This document shows, piece by piece, positions 1-9,003 of a stretch of 64,000 nucleotides of DNA. This DNA is from Phaeobacter gallaeciensis DSM 26640 (GTDB lineage Bacteria; Pseudomonadota; Alphaproteobacteria; Rhodobacterales; Rhodobacteraceae): NCBI RefSeq assembly GCF_000511385.1, contig NC_023137.1, positions 3,169,001-3,233,000 on the forward strand. Reading direction: 5' to 3'. Under the pieces are notes generated by a model that saw nothing but the letters and a program-made list of their open reading frames with translations, was not told the origin of the DNA and did not search any database. A program made the translations under genes and the position numbers. Each line of letters opens with the position of its first letter. Within the stretch, counting starts at the first letter, position 1.

Positions 1-957
1 GCGATAGCGGATCGCCTCGTCCATGGTTTCGGCCAGACCGGAGAATTTGCCGATGTCCAGATAGACCCAGCGATGCAGATCACCTGCATCTTTGCGCGAC
101 ACCAGTAGAACTTCTGCTGCGATTGCGCCTGCCTCTGCCACCAGCCCGCGGCCCGGTTCCGCCATGATCTCGCAGGCGTCCGGAAACCGTGCGTTCACCA
201 GCGCCATTACTTCCTGAGCATAGCGGTTCGGCGCCATCACCTCAGTGCCATAGCTGGCGGGAAAACCGCCGCCAATGTTCAGAAGTGTCAGCTGATGTCC
301 AGCGCCCTTGGCCGAACGCCAGACCTGCGCCACCTGATCAAGCGTGTCAGCCCACATCTGCGGTTCACGGGTCTGCGATCCGACATGGAACGAGAGACCA
401 GACACGCAGAGATCAAGGTCGCGGGCCCGGTCCATCAGGGTCAGGGCCATTCCTGCGGTACAGCCGAACTTACGGCTCAGCGGCCAATCGGCGCCGGTCG
501 CCTCAACCAGCAGACGGATACAAACCCGCGCGCCCGGCGCGTGAGCGGCCAATTTTTCCAGTTCCTCCAAAGCATCAACAGCGAAATGCGTGATACCGAT
601 CTCATGCGCGAAAGCGATGTCCGCCGGACGCTTGATGGTGTTGCCAAAGGTGATCTGTTTCGGTTTTGCGCCAGCGGCCAAACACATCTCGATCTCAGCA
701 CGGCTGGCGGCATCAAAATTCGCCCCCATCCTGGTCAGACGACGCAGGATCTGCGGCTCCGGATTGGCTTTGACTGCGTAGTGAATACGGGCGCGGCCCA
801 GACCCTGCGCGAGAGCGGCGTATTGCCGGGCGACAGCTTGACTGTCGATCACCAGTGTCGGTCGGTCAAATGCGTTCTGTGCAATGTAAGACAGGTGGCG
901 AGAAACGGGAGCAATAGCATCTTCACGGACGAGTGGCCCGGTTACGTTTGCGTTCAT
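1..957 (-). CDS. Ornithine decarboxylase-type PLP enzyme (fold III), C-terminus off the window
   Basis: The first 319 residues of a type III PLP-dependent decarboxylase are visible; the gene runs off the left edge, so the C-terminal beta-barrel is incomplete. Seen: the PLP lysine motif YAVKANP (Lys about 63), HVGSQ near 190, the glycine-rich GGGFP and the phosphate-binding EPGRG near 270. In this family these support ornithine decarboxylase, which makes putrescine for polyamine synthesis in the cytoplasm; lysine or diaminopimelate decarboxylase of the same fold are the alternatives, but a separate true lysA lies elsewhere in the window. The ATG at 957 has GGAGATGACC just upstream. Substrate specificity is inferred, not seen. 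Confidence 0.85.
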   Translation of the reverse strand, partial: MNANVTGPLVREDAIAPVSRHLSYIAQNAFDRPTLVIDSQAVARQYAALAQGLGRARIHYAVKANPEPQILRRLTRMGANFDAASRAEIEMCLAAGAKPKQITFGNTIKRPADIAFAHEIGITHFAVDALEELEKLAAHAPGARVCIRLLVEATGADWPLSRKFGCTAGMALTLMDRARDLDLCVSGLSFHVGSQTREPQMWADTLDQVAQVWRSAKGAGHQLTLLNIGGGFPASYGTEVMAPNRYAQEVMALVNARFPDACEIMAEPGRGLVAEAGAIAAEVLLVSRKDAGDLHRWVYLDIGKFSGLAETMDEAIRYR

Positions 958-1210
958 GGTCATCTCCAAAAGACCCGGCCATCTATGACCGCTCACTTCA
1001 ATCAGAGACGTTACCGTCGCTACGTAACCATGGGGGATGACCCTTGGGACAGAGGCGCGTGCGTTGGCGTCTGCGCGCCATATCCACCAAAGCAACGAGT
1101 CGATCAAGCACTTTTTCGCCCGCCTCTCAGCCTATGCGGGACATGTGCGTATGCCAGGTGTCAGCGGTCTCACCAGCCTTACGACATAGTGGTTTGGGCG
1201 AAGCCCCTGC

Positions 1211-1402
1211 CTACTCCGCCAGACGCAGACATAGTTTCGGCGCCGCAGAGCCGGGTTGTACGGCGCCGCAAGCCGCACATCTCCACTGGTCAGCCGCGCG
1301 TTCCTGCCGCCAACGACAATGTCGGCTCAGACTGGACGTGTTGTGCCGCCATAGGAAGTATCCAAAAACGCCAAGCAACAGAAAGATTATCAACACGGGC
1401 AT
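1211..1402 (-). CDS. Small membrane-anchored protein with Cys pairs
   Basis: A 63-residue frame begins with a hydrophobic segment (residues 2-18, ending FLWRH) followed by a basic, cysteine-containing tail with Cys29, Cys42, Cys45 and Cys58; CAACG looks like one knuckle of a zinc ribbon. It would be an inner-membrane protein with a small cytoplasmic metal-binding or redox tail. The Shine-Dalgarno signal is weak (AGACAGG). No family was recognised. The hydrophobic start plus CxxC pattern make it more likely real than a chance frame, but no experimental or homology support is available here. Confidence 0.5.
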   Translation of the reverse strand: MPVLIIFLLLGVFGYFLWRHNTSSLSRHCRWRQERAADQWRCAACGAVQPGSAAPKLCLRLAE

Positions 1403-1467
1403 GCAGCCTGTCTATCTACTGCTTTATTCAGCTGCAACTGCTGCCAACGCCAGCCTGCTCCGACCAA

Positions 1468-1668
1468 TCAGGCCGCGGCATAGTAATCGACAACGCCCTC
1501 AGTGGTCGCAGGCTCTATGATAGCGCCGGAAGCTGCGCGTGGTTCCGGCACATAGTAAGCCCAGGCCTGTTCCAGATGTGCCAGTGCTTCGGCAGCTCGC
1601 CCTACCTTCGGCGACGTCGCAGAGTTTGCAGCGGTCTGGTGAATTTGCTTCACGGCTTGATCGGTCAT
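1468..1668 (-). CDS. Small hypothetical protein, 66 aa
   Basis: A short alanine-rich protein (starts MTDQAVKQIH, ends VVDYYAAA) with no signal peptide or membrane segment. I choose the ATG at 1668 rather than the upstream in-frame start because AGGAG lies 7 nt before it. The middle (residues 20-40) reads as a short amphipathic helix with LEQAWAYY. No family recognised; it stands alone between the decarboxylase gene and the sdh operon. The good ribosome binding site and natural-looking composition support it as a real gene. Confidence 0.6.
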   Translation of the reverse strand: MTDQAVKQIHQTAANSATSPKVGRAAEALAHLEQAWAYYVPEPRAASGAIIEPATTEGVVDYYAAA

Positions 1669-1822
1669 GTGATCGCTCCTGCTCAAGAGAATGCCTCTCC
1701 CCTGCTCAGGAATTTATGCCTGTGAGCGTGCTAACACACCCTCCGTTTCAACAAGATCGCCATGCGTGCAGCGCAACCCCATACCCAAGGGATCTTTGAA
1801 AAGACAGTGTCTGACGATACAA

Positions 1823-1857
1823 AGAAAAACGCCGCCCAGGGGTCCTGAGCGGCGTTT
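1823..1857 (-). terminator. Intrinsic terminator of the sdh operon
   Basis: On the minus strand an 8-bp stem AACGCCGC / GCGGCGTT encloses a 13-nt loop and is followed by TTTTTCTTT. It lies 24 bp downstream of the sdhB stop codon, so it most likely ends the sdhCDA-sdhB transcript. Confidence 0.8.
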
Positions 1858-1880
1858 GAGAATACGTACTCTGAGTCAGA

Positions 1881-2660
1881 TCAGACCGCGCGTTCCACCA
1901 TCATCTGCTTGATGTGCGAAATCGCCTTGGCCGGGTTCAGACCCTTGGGGCAGGTTTTTGCGCAGTTCATGATCGTGTGGCAACGGTAGAGCTTAAAGGG
2001 GTCTTCCAGCTCATCCAGACGTTCCGGTGTCGCCTCATCCCTGCTGTCGATGATCCAACGGTACGCATGCAGCAGCGCGGCCGGCCCAAGATAGCGATCA
2101 CCGTTCCACCAATAGCTGGGGCAGGACGTCGAACAGGAGGCACACATCACACATTCATAAAGACCGTCGAGTTTCTTGCGATCCTCAATAGACTGTTTCC
2201 ACTCTTTTGCAGGGCGGTTGGTCTTGGTTTCCAGCCACGGCATGATTGAGGCATGCTGAGCATAGAAGTGCGTCAAATCGGGGATCAGATCCTTTACCAC
2301 CGGCATATGCGGCAGCGGATAGACCTTCACGTCACCCTTGATTTCATCCAGCCCGTAAATACAGGCTAGCGTGTTGATACCGTCGATGTTCATCGCGCAA
2401 GAGCCGCAGATCCCTTCGCGACAAGAGCGGCGGAATGTCAGGGTCGGATCGATCTCATTCTTGATCTTGATGAGCGCGTCCAGAACCATCGGACCGCATT
2501 TGTCCATGTCGACAAAATAGGTATCCACCTGCGGGTTCTTGCCGTCGTCCGGGTTCCAGCGATAAATGCTGAATTTGCGCACATTGGTTGCGCCTTCGGG
2601 CTTGGGCCAGGTTTTACCCGTGGTGATCTTGGAATTTTTCGGAAGTGCGAATTCGACCAT
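1881..2660 (-). CDS. sdhB: Succinate dehydrogenase iron-sulfur subunit
   Basis: SdhB passes electrons from the flavin of SdhA to ubiquinone in the membrane anchor (complex II, inner side of the cytoplasmic membrane). All three cluster motifs are intact: [2Fe-2S] at Cys80, Cys85, Cys88, Cys100; [4Fe-4S] at Cys170, Cys173, Cys176 with Cys180; [3Fe-4S] region with Cys227, Cys233, Cys237. Length 259 aa fits the family. AAGGAG sits 8 nt before the ATG. It is the last gene of the sdh operon but is separated from sdhA by a sulfotransferase-like gene and a further 150-bp gap, which is unusual compared with the compact sdhCDAB of enterobacteria. Confidence 0.98.
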   Translation of the reverse strand: MVEFALPKNSKITTGKTWPKPEGATNVRKFSIYRWNPDDGKNPQVDTYFVDMDKCGPMVLDALIKIKNEIDPTLTFRRSCREGICGSCAMNIDGINTLACIYGLDEIKGDVKVYPLPHMPVVKDLIPDLTHFYAQHASIMPWLETKTNRPAKEWKQSIEDRKKLDGLYECVMCASCSTSCPSYWWNGDRYLGPAALLHAYRWIIDSRDEATPERLDELEDPFKLYRCHTIMNCAKTCPKGLNPAKAISHIKQMMVERAV

Positions 2661-2810
2661 AGATCGTTCTCCTTGCTTAGCTGCCCACCGACCGCAGGCG
2701 CGAGGCGCTGCGGAGGCAGGAGATCGGTGTCTGCGGCCCGGACAGGCCGGATCGCAGCTCTTTGGGTGTCGCGGCTATGCCAGCCGCAAAGTCATGGGCA
2801 CGGGGCCGCA

Positions 2811-3725
2811 TCAGAACAGCCCCCCTGCCGTAAAAGGGGTGTGTTCCGCCAGCCGCGAAAGCCGAGCCGCATCATCGGGGTAATGCCGCACCAAAGCTGC
2901 CAGCAGTGCGTCATCACGAGCCGCGAGGTGCAAAATCGCCTGATATTCTGCATCTCCCGCCATCTGTCGGCAGCGTTGATCCGTCTTCAGATCAAAATCG
3001 GCGTCGCCCTGATCCTTGTCGAAGGACGACCCACCGCCGTAGGTTTGCATCTTGCCGAGCGTATTGTCCGCAACAGGCAGGCCCAAACGGTCCAGCAGAT
3101 CCGTCCGATAGTTGGCACTGCGCATCCAACGGTCGTAGTCAACCACCACCAGTGCAAGCTCATCCGCATGTGAGGCCAGCTCCAGCATGCGCCGATAGCT
3201 GTCTATTGCCCGCAGCACCACGGCGTTACGCTGAACCAGCGAAAAAGCGGGATTACTCTGCAGCTTTTTCAACAAAGAGGCCGACCAATTCAGGAAACCA
3301 CGCAGTAGCAGGATATCCCCGCTAAACAGCCTCTCATCCAGATCGCCCGAGACAGGACGATCCAGACTGTAATCCGACGGAACAGTGTCTTCGTAAGAAA
3401 TCAACAGCAGACCACCGGAGGCCATTGACGCCCCAAGCGCATGCAGATCACGCGCCTCTGATCGCGACAGGCCCACGGTATTACGCTCTATCCCTTGATG
3501 ATGCGACAGCGGCAGTCGGGCCGGTTTGCAGTTGTTGAAGAACAGAGCCTGCTGCCTCGGCGCGTTGCGTTGCAACCAATTGGCAATCGCATGATTGCCG
3601 GACCGACGCATCCCGAACAGGCGAAGTGCGACGTCAGGCTGCCAGCCAAGACCCGGCCAACCGCCGGGTTGTTCTGCAGCAGCGGCCGGAGACGGTATTG
3701 AAACGTCTTGCTCAATTGCCATCAT
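2811..3725 (-). CDS. Sulfotransferase-like P-loop protein inside the sdh operon
   Basis: About 304 aa, located between sdhA and sdhB on the same strand. The N-terminal motif FGMRRSGNHAIANWL (residues 37-51) resembles the 5'-phosphosulfate-binding loop of PAPS-dependent sulfotransferases (RSGNHAI in place of RSGTTWL). No signal peptide or membrane segment is seen, so it is probably cytoplasmic. A TTG at 3737 is possible but ATG 3725 with GGGGG five bases upstream is preferred. Substrate is unknown. Its position suggests co-transcription with complex II, but nothing in the sequence ties it to succinate oxidation; a sulfotransferase-fold protein with another role is equally possible. Confidence 0.7.
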   Translation of the reverse strand: MMAIEQDVSIPSPAAAAEQPGGWPGLGWQPDVALRLFGMRRSGNHAIANWLQRNAPRQQALFFNNCKPARLPLSHHQGIERNTVGLSRSEARDLHALGASMASGGLLLISYEDTVPSDYSLDRPVSGDLDERLFSGDILLLRGFLNWSASLLKKLQSNPAFSLVQRNAVVLRAIDSYRRMLELASHADELALVVVDYDRWMRSANYRTDLLDRLGLPVADNTLGKMQTYGGGSSFDKDQGDADFDLKTDQRCRQMAGDAEYQAILHLAARDDALLAALVRHYPDDAARLSRLAEHTPFTAGGLF

Positions 3726-3809
3726 AGCAGCCCCCAACCATGTACACTCAGCTCCCGCGAGGGGGCGCTGAGTGTCATGTGATATGCGGGAACTGCGCGC
3801 ATCACGGTC

Positions 3810-5615
3810 TTAGAACGTCCGTGCCTTGGGGGCGATTTTCGCCTCGCTGATGCCGCCTTCGGCCTCAGTGGTGAGAGGATCAACAATCACCGGACGGTAA
3901 GTCAGATCCACCTTGTTGCCATCGACGCGGCTCACGGTATGGACACGCCATTTCTCATCGTCCCGGCTGGTGAAATCCTCATGCGCATGGGCACCACGGC
4001 TTTCCTGACGTGCCTCGGCCCCGACAATTGTCGCCAGGGCGTTTGGCATCAGGTTGGTCAGCTCAAGCGTTTCCATCAGGTCAGAGTTCCAGACCAGCGA
4101 CCGGTCCGTCACAGCCAGATCGTCGATCTTTGCTGCGATGGCGGTCATCTTGGTCACACCTTCCGCCATGGTCTCCGATGTGCGGAACACGGCCGCATCG
4201 CTCTGCATGGTGCGCTGCATTTCCAGACGCAGATCCGCGGTTGGAATGCCGCCCTTGGCATAGCGCAGACCGTCAAACCGGTCGAAGGCTTTGTCCACCT
4301 GCGCCTGATTGAGAACCGGGTTCGGCGCATCAGCATCCACCACCTTGCCCGCACGGATTGCCGCAGCTCGGCCAAAGACCACAAGGTCGATGAGCGAGTT
4401 GGACCCCAATCGGTTGGCCCCGTGAACTGAGGCACAGCCCGCCTCGCCCACGGCCATCAGGCCCGGCACCACAGCGGTCGGATCCTCGGCTGTCGGGTTC
4501 AGCACCTCACCCCAGTAGTTGGTCGGTATACCGCCCATGTTGTAGTGAACCGTTGGCAGAACCGGAATCGGTTCCTTGGTCACATCCACGCCGGCAAAGA
4601 TCTTCGCGCTTTCGGAAATCCCCGGCAAGCGTTCGGCCAGCGCTTCGGCTGGCAGATGGCTGAGGTTGAGGTGAATGTGATCACCATGTTCACCCACACC
4701 GCGGCCTTCGCGGATCTCCATGGTCATCGAACGCGAAACATAGTCACGCGGCGCCAGATCCTTGTACTGGGGCGCATAGCGCTCCATGAACCGTTCGCCT
4801 TCGGAATTGGTCAAATACCCGCCTTCGCCCCGCGCGCCCTCGGTGATCAGACAGCCGGAGCCATAGATCCCTGTGGGGTGGAATTGCACGAATTCCATAT
4901 CCTGCAGCGCAAGGCCTGCCCGCGCCACCATGCCACCGCCGTCGCCAGTACAGGTATGCGCAGAAGTTGCGGAGAAATAGGCACGGCCGTAACCGCCAGT
5001 TGCCAGCACCACCATCTTCGCGTTGAAGACATGCATGGTGCCATCGTCCAGCTTCCAGCAAACAACACCCTGACACTGCCCATCCTCGGACATGATCAGG
5101 TCGATAGCAAAATACTCGACATAGAACTCAGCATTGTTCTTCAGCGACTGACCATAGAGCGTATGCAGGATCGCGTGGCCGGTCCGGTCAGCAGCGGCAC
5201 AGGTACGCTGCACTGCAGGGCCTTCGCCGAACTCGGTGGTATGCCCACCGAAGGGACGCTGGTAGATCTTGCCTTCCTCGGTCCGCGAGAATGGCACACC
5301 GTAATGCTCGAGCTCGTAAACCGCCTTGGGCGCTTCACGCGCGAGGTACTCCATCGCGTCAGTATCGCCGAGCCAGTCAGACCCTTTGACCGTGTCATAC
5401 ATATGCCACTGCCAGTGGTCAGGACCCATGTTGGACAAGGACGCCGCAATGCCGCCCTGGGCCGCCACGGTATGCGAGCGGGTCGGGAAGACCTTCGTCA
5501 CGCAAGCCGTGCGCAGCCCCTGCTCTGCCATGCCGAGGGTGGCGCGCAGGCCGGCACCACCGGCGCCAACCACGACCACGTCATAATCATGTGTTTCGTA
5601 TTCGTAAGCAGCCAT
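3810..5615 (-). CDS. sdhA: Succinate dehydrogenase flavoprotein subunit
   Basis: SdhA oxidises succinate to fumarate in the TCA cycle using covalently bound FAD. The dinucleotide motif GAGGAG is at residues 17-22 and the FAD-linking histidine is in [10 protein letters not shown] (His48). The substrate region HPTGIYG, the catalytic-arginine region and the [11 protein letters not shown] motif are all present. 601 aa is normal for the family. The ATG follows CGAGG by 6 nt; the gap to sdhD is 15 bp, so the two are co-transcribed. Confidence 0.98.
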   Translation of the reverse strand: MAAYEYETHDYDVVVVGAGGAGLRATLGMAEQGLRTACVTKVFPTRSHTVAAQGGIAASLSNMGPDHWQWHMYDTVKGSDWLGDTDAMEYLAREAPKAVYELEHYGVPFSRTEEGKIYQRPFGGHTTEFGEGPAVQRTCAAADRTGHAILHTLYGQSLKNNAEFYVEYFAIDLIMSEDGQCQGVVCWKLDDGTMHVFNAKMVVLATGGYGRAYFSATSAHTCTGDGGGMVARAGLALQDMEFVQFHPTGIYGSGCLITEGARGEGGYLTNSEGERFMERYAPQYKDLAPRDYVSRSMTMEIREGRGVGEHGDHIHLNLSHLPAEALAERLPGISESAKIFAGVDVTKEPIPVLPTVHYNMGGIPTNYWGEVLNPTAEDPTAVVPGLMAVGEAGCASVHGANRLGSNSLIDLVVFGRAAAIRAGKVVDADAPNPVLNQAQVDKAFDRFDGLRYAKGGIPTADLRLEMQRTMQSDAAVFRTSETMAEGVTKMTAIAAKIDDLAVTDRSLVWNSDLMETLELTNLMPNALATIVGAEARQESRGAHAHEDFTSRDDEKWRVHTVSRVDGNKVDLTYRPVIVDPLTTEAEGGISEAKIAPKARTF

Positions 5616-5630
5616 TGAAAACCTCGGGAT

Positions 5631-6002
5631 TTACAGCGCCAGGCGGATCAGCGCATAGGCGCTGACCGCGGCCACGGCATAAGACAGGCAGGTGACCAGA
5701 ATGATCGTCAGACGACCGGCAAAGCCATGCACATAGTCCTCGATCATGATCTGCGCACCGGATTTAAAGTGCATCATGCCGACCCAGATGGTCAGCAGAG
5801 CGACAAGTGCAGGAAACGGGCGAGCGTAGTAGGCGGTGATCTCTTCATAAGATCCGCCCAGCGCCGAGCCAAAAGTGAACACGAACAAAGGCACCAGGAT
5901 AAGCAGCCCGATAGAGCTGACCTGCATTGACCAATGATGTGCCGTACCGGATTTCGCAGCACCCATGCCCACGGCACGCTTGCGATCTGTCAAATAACGC
6001 AT
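5631..6002 (-). CDS. sdhD: Succinate dehydrogenase membrane anchor subunit
   Basis: A 123-residue protein with three hydrophobic helices (about 27-50, 60-78, 95-120) preceded by a short cytoplasmic N-terminus. With SdhC it holds cytochrome b and the ubiquinone site of complex II. HFKSGAQIMIEDYVH in the second half is the conserved histidine/aspartate stretch of this family. AAGGAG lies 8 nt before the ATG, and it is 18 bp downstream of sdhC. Confidence 0.95.
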   Translation of the reverse strand: MRYLTDRKRAVGMGAAKSGTAHHWSMQVSSIGLLILVPLFVFTFGSALGGSYEEITAYYARPFPALVALLTIWVGMMHFKSGAQIMIEDYVHGFAGRLTIILVTCLSYAVAAVSAYALIRLAL

Positions 6003-6020
6003 TGCGATTGCTCCTTCAGA

Positions 6021-6404
6021 TCAGACGAGAACAAGGGTGAGGGCGGTCAGCACAACCGACCCGATAATGACGAACCAACCCAGTTTCTGCGCAGGCTCCA
6101 GATCCAACATTTTGCCGTTGTCCCAGATCAGGTGACGCACGCCAGCCAGCGTATGGTACCAAAGGCCCAGCACCGACAGGCTCATCACGATGTCGCCGAA
6201 CCAGCTGGTCATTACAGTATTGGCGGTGCGGAAGTAGTCTTCAGAGGTTGCCGCCGCCAGGAACCACCAGGCGATCAGTAACGCGCTCACGATAAGGGCA
6301 TTGCCCGTAATCCGCGTCAGGATCGAGGTGATCGAAGTGATCTGCGGGCGATAAACCTGCAAATGTGGCGAAAGCGGGCGGTTGCCCCGATTTACATCGG
6401 CCAT
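6021..6404 (-). CDS. sdhC: Succinate dehydrogenase cytochrome b556 subunit
   Basis: First gene of the sdh operon, 127 aa. It carries the family signature RPLSPHLQVYRPQITSITS (residues 9-27), whose Ser/Arg residues border the quinone pocket, three transmembrane helices, and the histidine of YHTLAGVRHLIWD, the usual heme b ligand region. AAGGAG is 6 nt before the ATG. The 190-bp region upstream contains a paired palindromic operator shared with the suc operon. Confidence 0.96.
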   Translation of the reverse strand: MADVNRGNRPLSPHLQVYRPQITSITSILTRITGNALIVSALLIAWWFLAAATSEDYFRTANTVMTSWFGDIVMSLSVLGLWYHTLAGVRHLIWDNGKMLDLEPAQKLGWFVIIGSVVLTALTLVLV

Positions 6405-6517
6405 GTTGGCTCCTTTCCGGTTAGCTGACGACGTTTTAGCGGTTTTTTACGTCCTGTCACGCAAACGAGCGGTAAAAATGCGCAGTTATTTTTAGGAATG
6501 CCGCGAAAACAACAATA

Positions 6518-6548
6518 TGTGATCACACGCTTCCGGTAAGTGATCACA
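6518..6548 (-). promoter_or_regulatory. Paired TGATCA palindromes upstream of sdhC
   Basis: Two palindromes, TGTGATCACA at 6518-6527 and AGTGATCACA at 6539-6548, have centres 21 bp apart, i.e. two helical turns. The near edge is 114 bp from the sdhC start codon. The same arrangement, with matching flanks (CACACG inside, ACAAAAT outside), occurs upstream of sucC. I infer a double operator for a dimeric regulator acting on both TCA operons. The regulator is not identified. Confidence 0.75.
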
Positions 6549-6596
6549 AAATAGGATATACGAGAATCCTTACAGAATCACATGGTGTTCGCGAAT

Positions 6597-7286
6597 TTAT
6601 GGGATCGTCGGGAGAAAGCTGCTCAATCCCGCGTTCTGCTGCGCCACTTCACGTAACAGCTTTTTACGGATCGCTTCCGGATAGTCCTCAAACCCTGCTG
6701 CCGTCTGCACAAAGGCGCCCGCTCCATGAATGACCTGCTCAAAGAAATAGGCCGTCAGATCCGGCTCGCTCTCCTCAATGGCCAAGGCATTCACCGTGAC
6801 GCCAGCGGCGCTGAGCGCGTCTCGGATGGCGGTTGGCTCCACCCCCTCATTGGACGGCCCGTCGCCAGAAACATCAATCACGCGGCGGCGGCATCCGGGC
6901 ACGGTTTGAAACTGCTTGATGGCCAGCTGTAGCGCCTCTCCTATGCCAGTTGCATAGTTTCGCCAGGGACGCGGCGCCGCCGCGATATCAGCCGCCAGCT
7001 GGTCCAAGGCTTGGAAGTCCGCAGCACGTCGCCAGCTGAGCGTGATCTCCTGGCGACCACTGCCAGACCACTGCATCAATGCTACCCGCGCCTGCGCCCG
7101 CACCAAGGCCTCCGCCACGACCCCATCCTGTAACGCGGCGGCCAGACCTTCCATCTGTGTGCGGTATTCTTCAACATCGACGCTGCCAGAGACATCCACC
7201 GCTAGTACCAATGCCAGATCACAGGCGCGCGCCGGTATTGGCACCTGGATGACAAGCATAAAAACCAACAGTCGAAAAATCCGCAT
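6597..7286 (-). CDS. DUF1194-type secreted von Willebrand factor A protein
   Basis: 229 aa with a cleavable signal peptide (residues 1-21, cut near ARA/CD) and a VWA fold. The metal-ion-dependent adhesion site is intact: DVSGS at 31-35, a later Thr, and SGDGPSNEG supplying the third Asp. This length and motif set match the DUF1194 family of Rhodobacteraceae, whose function is not known; metal-dependent protein binding outside the cytoplasm is the inferred role. No clear Shine-Dalgarno sequence was found before the ATG. It stands alone between the sdh promoter and the next gene. Confidence 0.85.
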   Translation of the reverse strand: MRIFRLLVFMLVIQVPIPARACDLALVLAVDVSGSVDVEEYRTQMEGLAAALQDGVVAEALVRAQARVALMQWSGSGRQEITLSWRRAADFQALDQLAADIAAAPRPWRNYATGIGEALQLAIKQFQTVPGCRRRVIDVSGDGPSNEGVEPTAIRDALSAAGVTVNALAIEESEPDLTAYFFEQVIHGAGAFVQTAAGFEDYPEAIRKKLLREVAQQNAGLSSFLPTIP

Positions 7287-7318
7287 AGGGCTAGCTTAAC
7301 TAAAACCGAACCGCGGCC

Positions 7319-7948
7319 CTATTGTTTTTCTCGTGATTGGTTTTGGTCCACAAATAATGTCTCTATCGGTGCCCAGTGGGACAGCGGACTATGGCTGCGA
7401 CGGTCATATGCAAACCAGTTGCCGCCACCGGGAGGTTGATCCCACCGTCGATCAATTTTCTGCCCGGCCAGCGCGCAATATAGCAGTGTACCAACAGCGC
7501 CATGACCACAGATGATTAACGCACACCCCTCGTGATCTGCCTCTGCGGCGACCATCTCGCGTAGAATGCGGGCCTGTGCATTCTGTGCCGTCTCCCAACC
7601 GCGGACTGATCGCGCCGGGTTGGCAAAAAACGCATCCGCTTGCCGCTCAAACGCGTCGGGCGGTAAAAACCCGGTACTGCTGCGGTCGTTCTCATGCGTG
7701 TGATGGCGCTGCTCAAGATCCACGCCCAGCGCATTGGCAAGTGGCTTGGCCGTCTCAATTGCTTTTCGCTCTCCACTGCAAACCACTGCAACAGGACAAG
7801 TCGACGACAGAGCAGCAACACGTTTCGCCAGTTGGTCAACGCGTTCTGCCCCCAATACGGATAGCTGCCACTCGGTCACCTGTACCTGCGTGTCCACAAT
7901 GACCTGAGGATGGGTGACATAGATCGCCGTCTGTGGCGTCAGTTGCAT
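7319..7948 (-). CDS. Histidine phosphatase family protein with altered RHG motif
   Basis: 209 aa resembling phosphoglycerate-mutase-like histidine phosphatases. The phospho-acceptor histidine is in YVTHPQV (His13), so the usual R-H-G is T-H-P; the later motifs are present: SGERKAIETA (phosphate-binding Arg) and ICGHGAVG (second catalytic His). It is cytoplasmic by appearance. Substrate unknown. GAGAGG is 8 nt before the ATG. The lost Arg and Gly could lower phosphatase activity or shift specificity. Confidence 0.8.
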   Translation of the reverse strand: MQLTPQTAIYVTHPQVIVDTQVQVTEWQLSVLGAERVDQLAKRVAALSSTCPVAVVCSGERKAIETAKPLANALGVDLEQRHHTHENDRSSTGFLPPDAFERQADAFFANPARSVRGWETAQNAQARILREMVAAEADHEGCALIICGHGAVGTLLYCALAGQKIDRRWDQPPGGGNWFAYDRRSHSPLSHWAPIETLFVDQNQSREKQ

Positions 7949-7971
7949 GGCGCAACCTCTCTGCCTCTGCG

Positions 7972-9003
7972 TTAGAGCGGCATCAACGCCCAGTAGTCGA
8001 GATCCAGCAGAACCTCCGGGTGATATTTGCCGTCCTCCCCCTTCAGTTGGAAAGGTGCCCCACCGCTGGTCGCAACCAGACGCAACCGAATGGCGCCGAC
8101 ACCGGGCGCACTTGTCTCAACCTTATCCAACACTTCGGACCAAGCACGGATCGTCATACCGGCGGTACACGGGTTGGCATGCGCACCGCCATTCAGCCCG
8201 ACAATTATTTGCGCATTGGCCAAGCCGTTGAAGGACAGCGCCCGCGCCATGGAGATCACATGCCCGCCGTAGATCAGCCGTGATCCATCCGGCCGAGCCG
8301 TGGTGTCAAAGTGAACCTTGGCCGTGTTCTGCCAGAGCCGGGTTGCGAGCATATGCTCGGCCTCTTCGACCGTGACACCGTCGATGTGATCAATCTGTTC
8401 CCCCACCGCATAGTCGCCCCAGCGGTGCGGCTCCCCCGCGAGCGTGAAATCATAGCTGGAGAAATCCAGCCCTTCGGGAATGACCAGATCCTCAGCCGGG
8501 ATCACCCTGGTGAGTTCGGGAATACAGGTCTCGGGCGCGGGCGCTTCCAGATTGCCTTTGCGCACCATAACCCAGCGCACATAGTCCAGCACGCAGTCAT
8601 CCCGCTGATTGAGGCCGCGTGTGCGAACATAGACCACACCGGATTTCCCGTTAGAATTCTGTTTGACCCCAATCACTTCGCTCTCAGCGCGCAGAGTATC
8701 ACCAGCGTAAACCGGCAGATGCCAGCGCCCTTCGGCATAGCCAAGGTTTGCCACCGCATTCAACGAGACATCCGGAACGGTCTTTCCAAAGACCATGTGG
8801 AACGCCGCCAGATCCTCAAGCGGCGCGCCCGCCAGACCACATCCTCGCGCAAATTCATCCGAGGAGTAGAGCGCATGCCGTGCCGGGTACAGCGCATGGT
8901 ATAATGCGCGCTCCCCCCCCGAGACAGTGCGCGGAACCGCATGGTACAGCACATCGCCAACGGCATAATCCTCGAAAAAGCGGCCCGGATTGGTCTTGGC
9001 CAT
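7972..9003 (-). CDS. mch: Mesaconyl-CoA hydratase (MaoC family)
   Basis: A 343-aa double-hotdog MaoC-type protein that matches the beta-methylmalyl-CoA dehydratase/mesaconyl-CoA hydratase of the ethylmalonyl-CoA pathway in both length and sequence style (starts MAKTNPGRFFEDYAVGD). It hydrates mesaconyl-CoA to beta-methylmalyl-CoA during acetyl-CoA assimilation. Its ATG overlaps the stop codon of the upstream DUF1737 gene (TAATG), so the two are translationally coupled; GGGAG precedes the start. The neighbouring CitE-family gene belongs to the same pathway, which supports the assignment over a generic dehydratase. Confidence 0.88.
   Translation of the reverse strand: MAKTNPGRFFEDYAVGDVLYHAVPRTVSGGERALYHALYPARHALYSSDEFARGCGLAGAPLEDLAAFHMVFGKTVPDVSLNAVANLGYAEGRWHLPVYAGDTLRAESEVIGVKQNSNGKSGVVYVRTRGLNQRDDCVLDYVRWVMVRKGNLEAPAPETCIPELTRVIPAEDLVIPEGLDFSSYDFTLAGEPHRWGDYAVGEQIDHIDGVTVEEAEHMLATRLWQNTAKVHFDTTARPDGSRLIYGGHVISMARALSFNGLANAQIIVGLNGGAHANPCTAGMTIRAWSEVLDKVETSAPGVGAIRLRLVATSGGAPFQLKGEDGKYHPEVLLDLDYWALMPL

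Noticed and set aside
1010-1028. GTTAC/GTAAC inverted repeat upstream of the decarboxylase gene
   Set aside because: Arms are only 5 bp with a 9-bp spacer, which is expected by chance; not called as an operator.
295-1725. A long plus-strand open frame (476 codons) across the decarboxylase gene and its upstream region
   Set aside because: It is the antisense of the ornithine decarboxylase gene in its first part, with no recognisable domain and an Arg/Pro-rich composition typical of a shadow frame in high-G+C DNA.
4545-5618. Plus-strand frame of about 357 codons antisense to sdhA
   Set aside because: It lies fully inside the sdhA gene on the other strand and shows no family motif; sdhA itself has all expected motifs.
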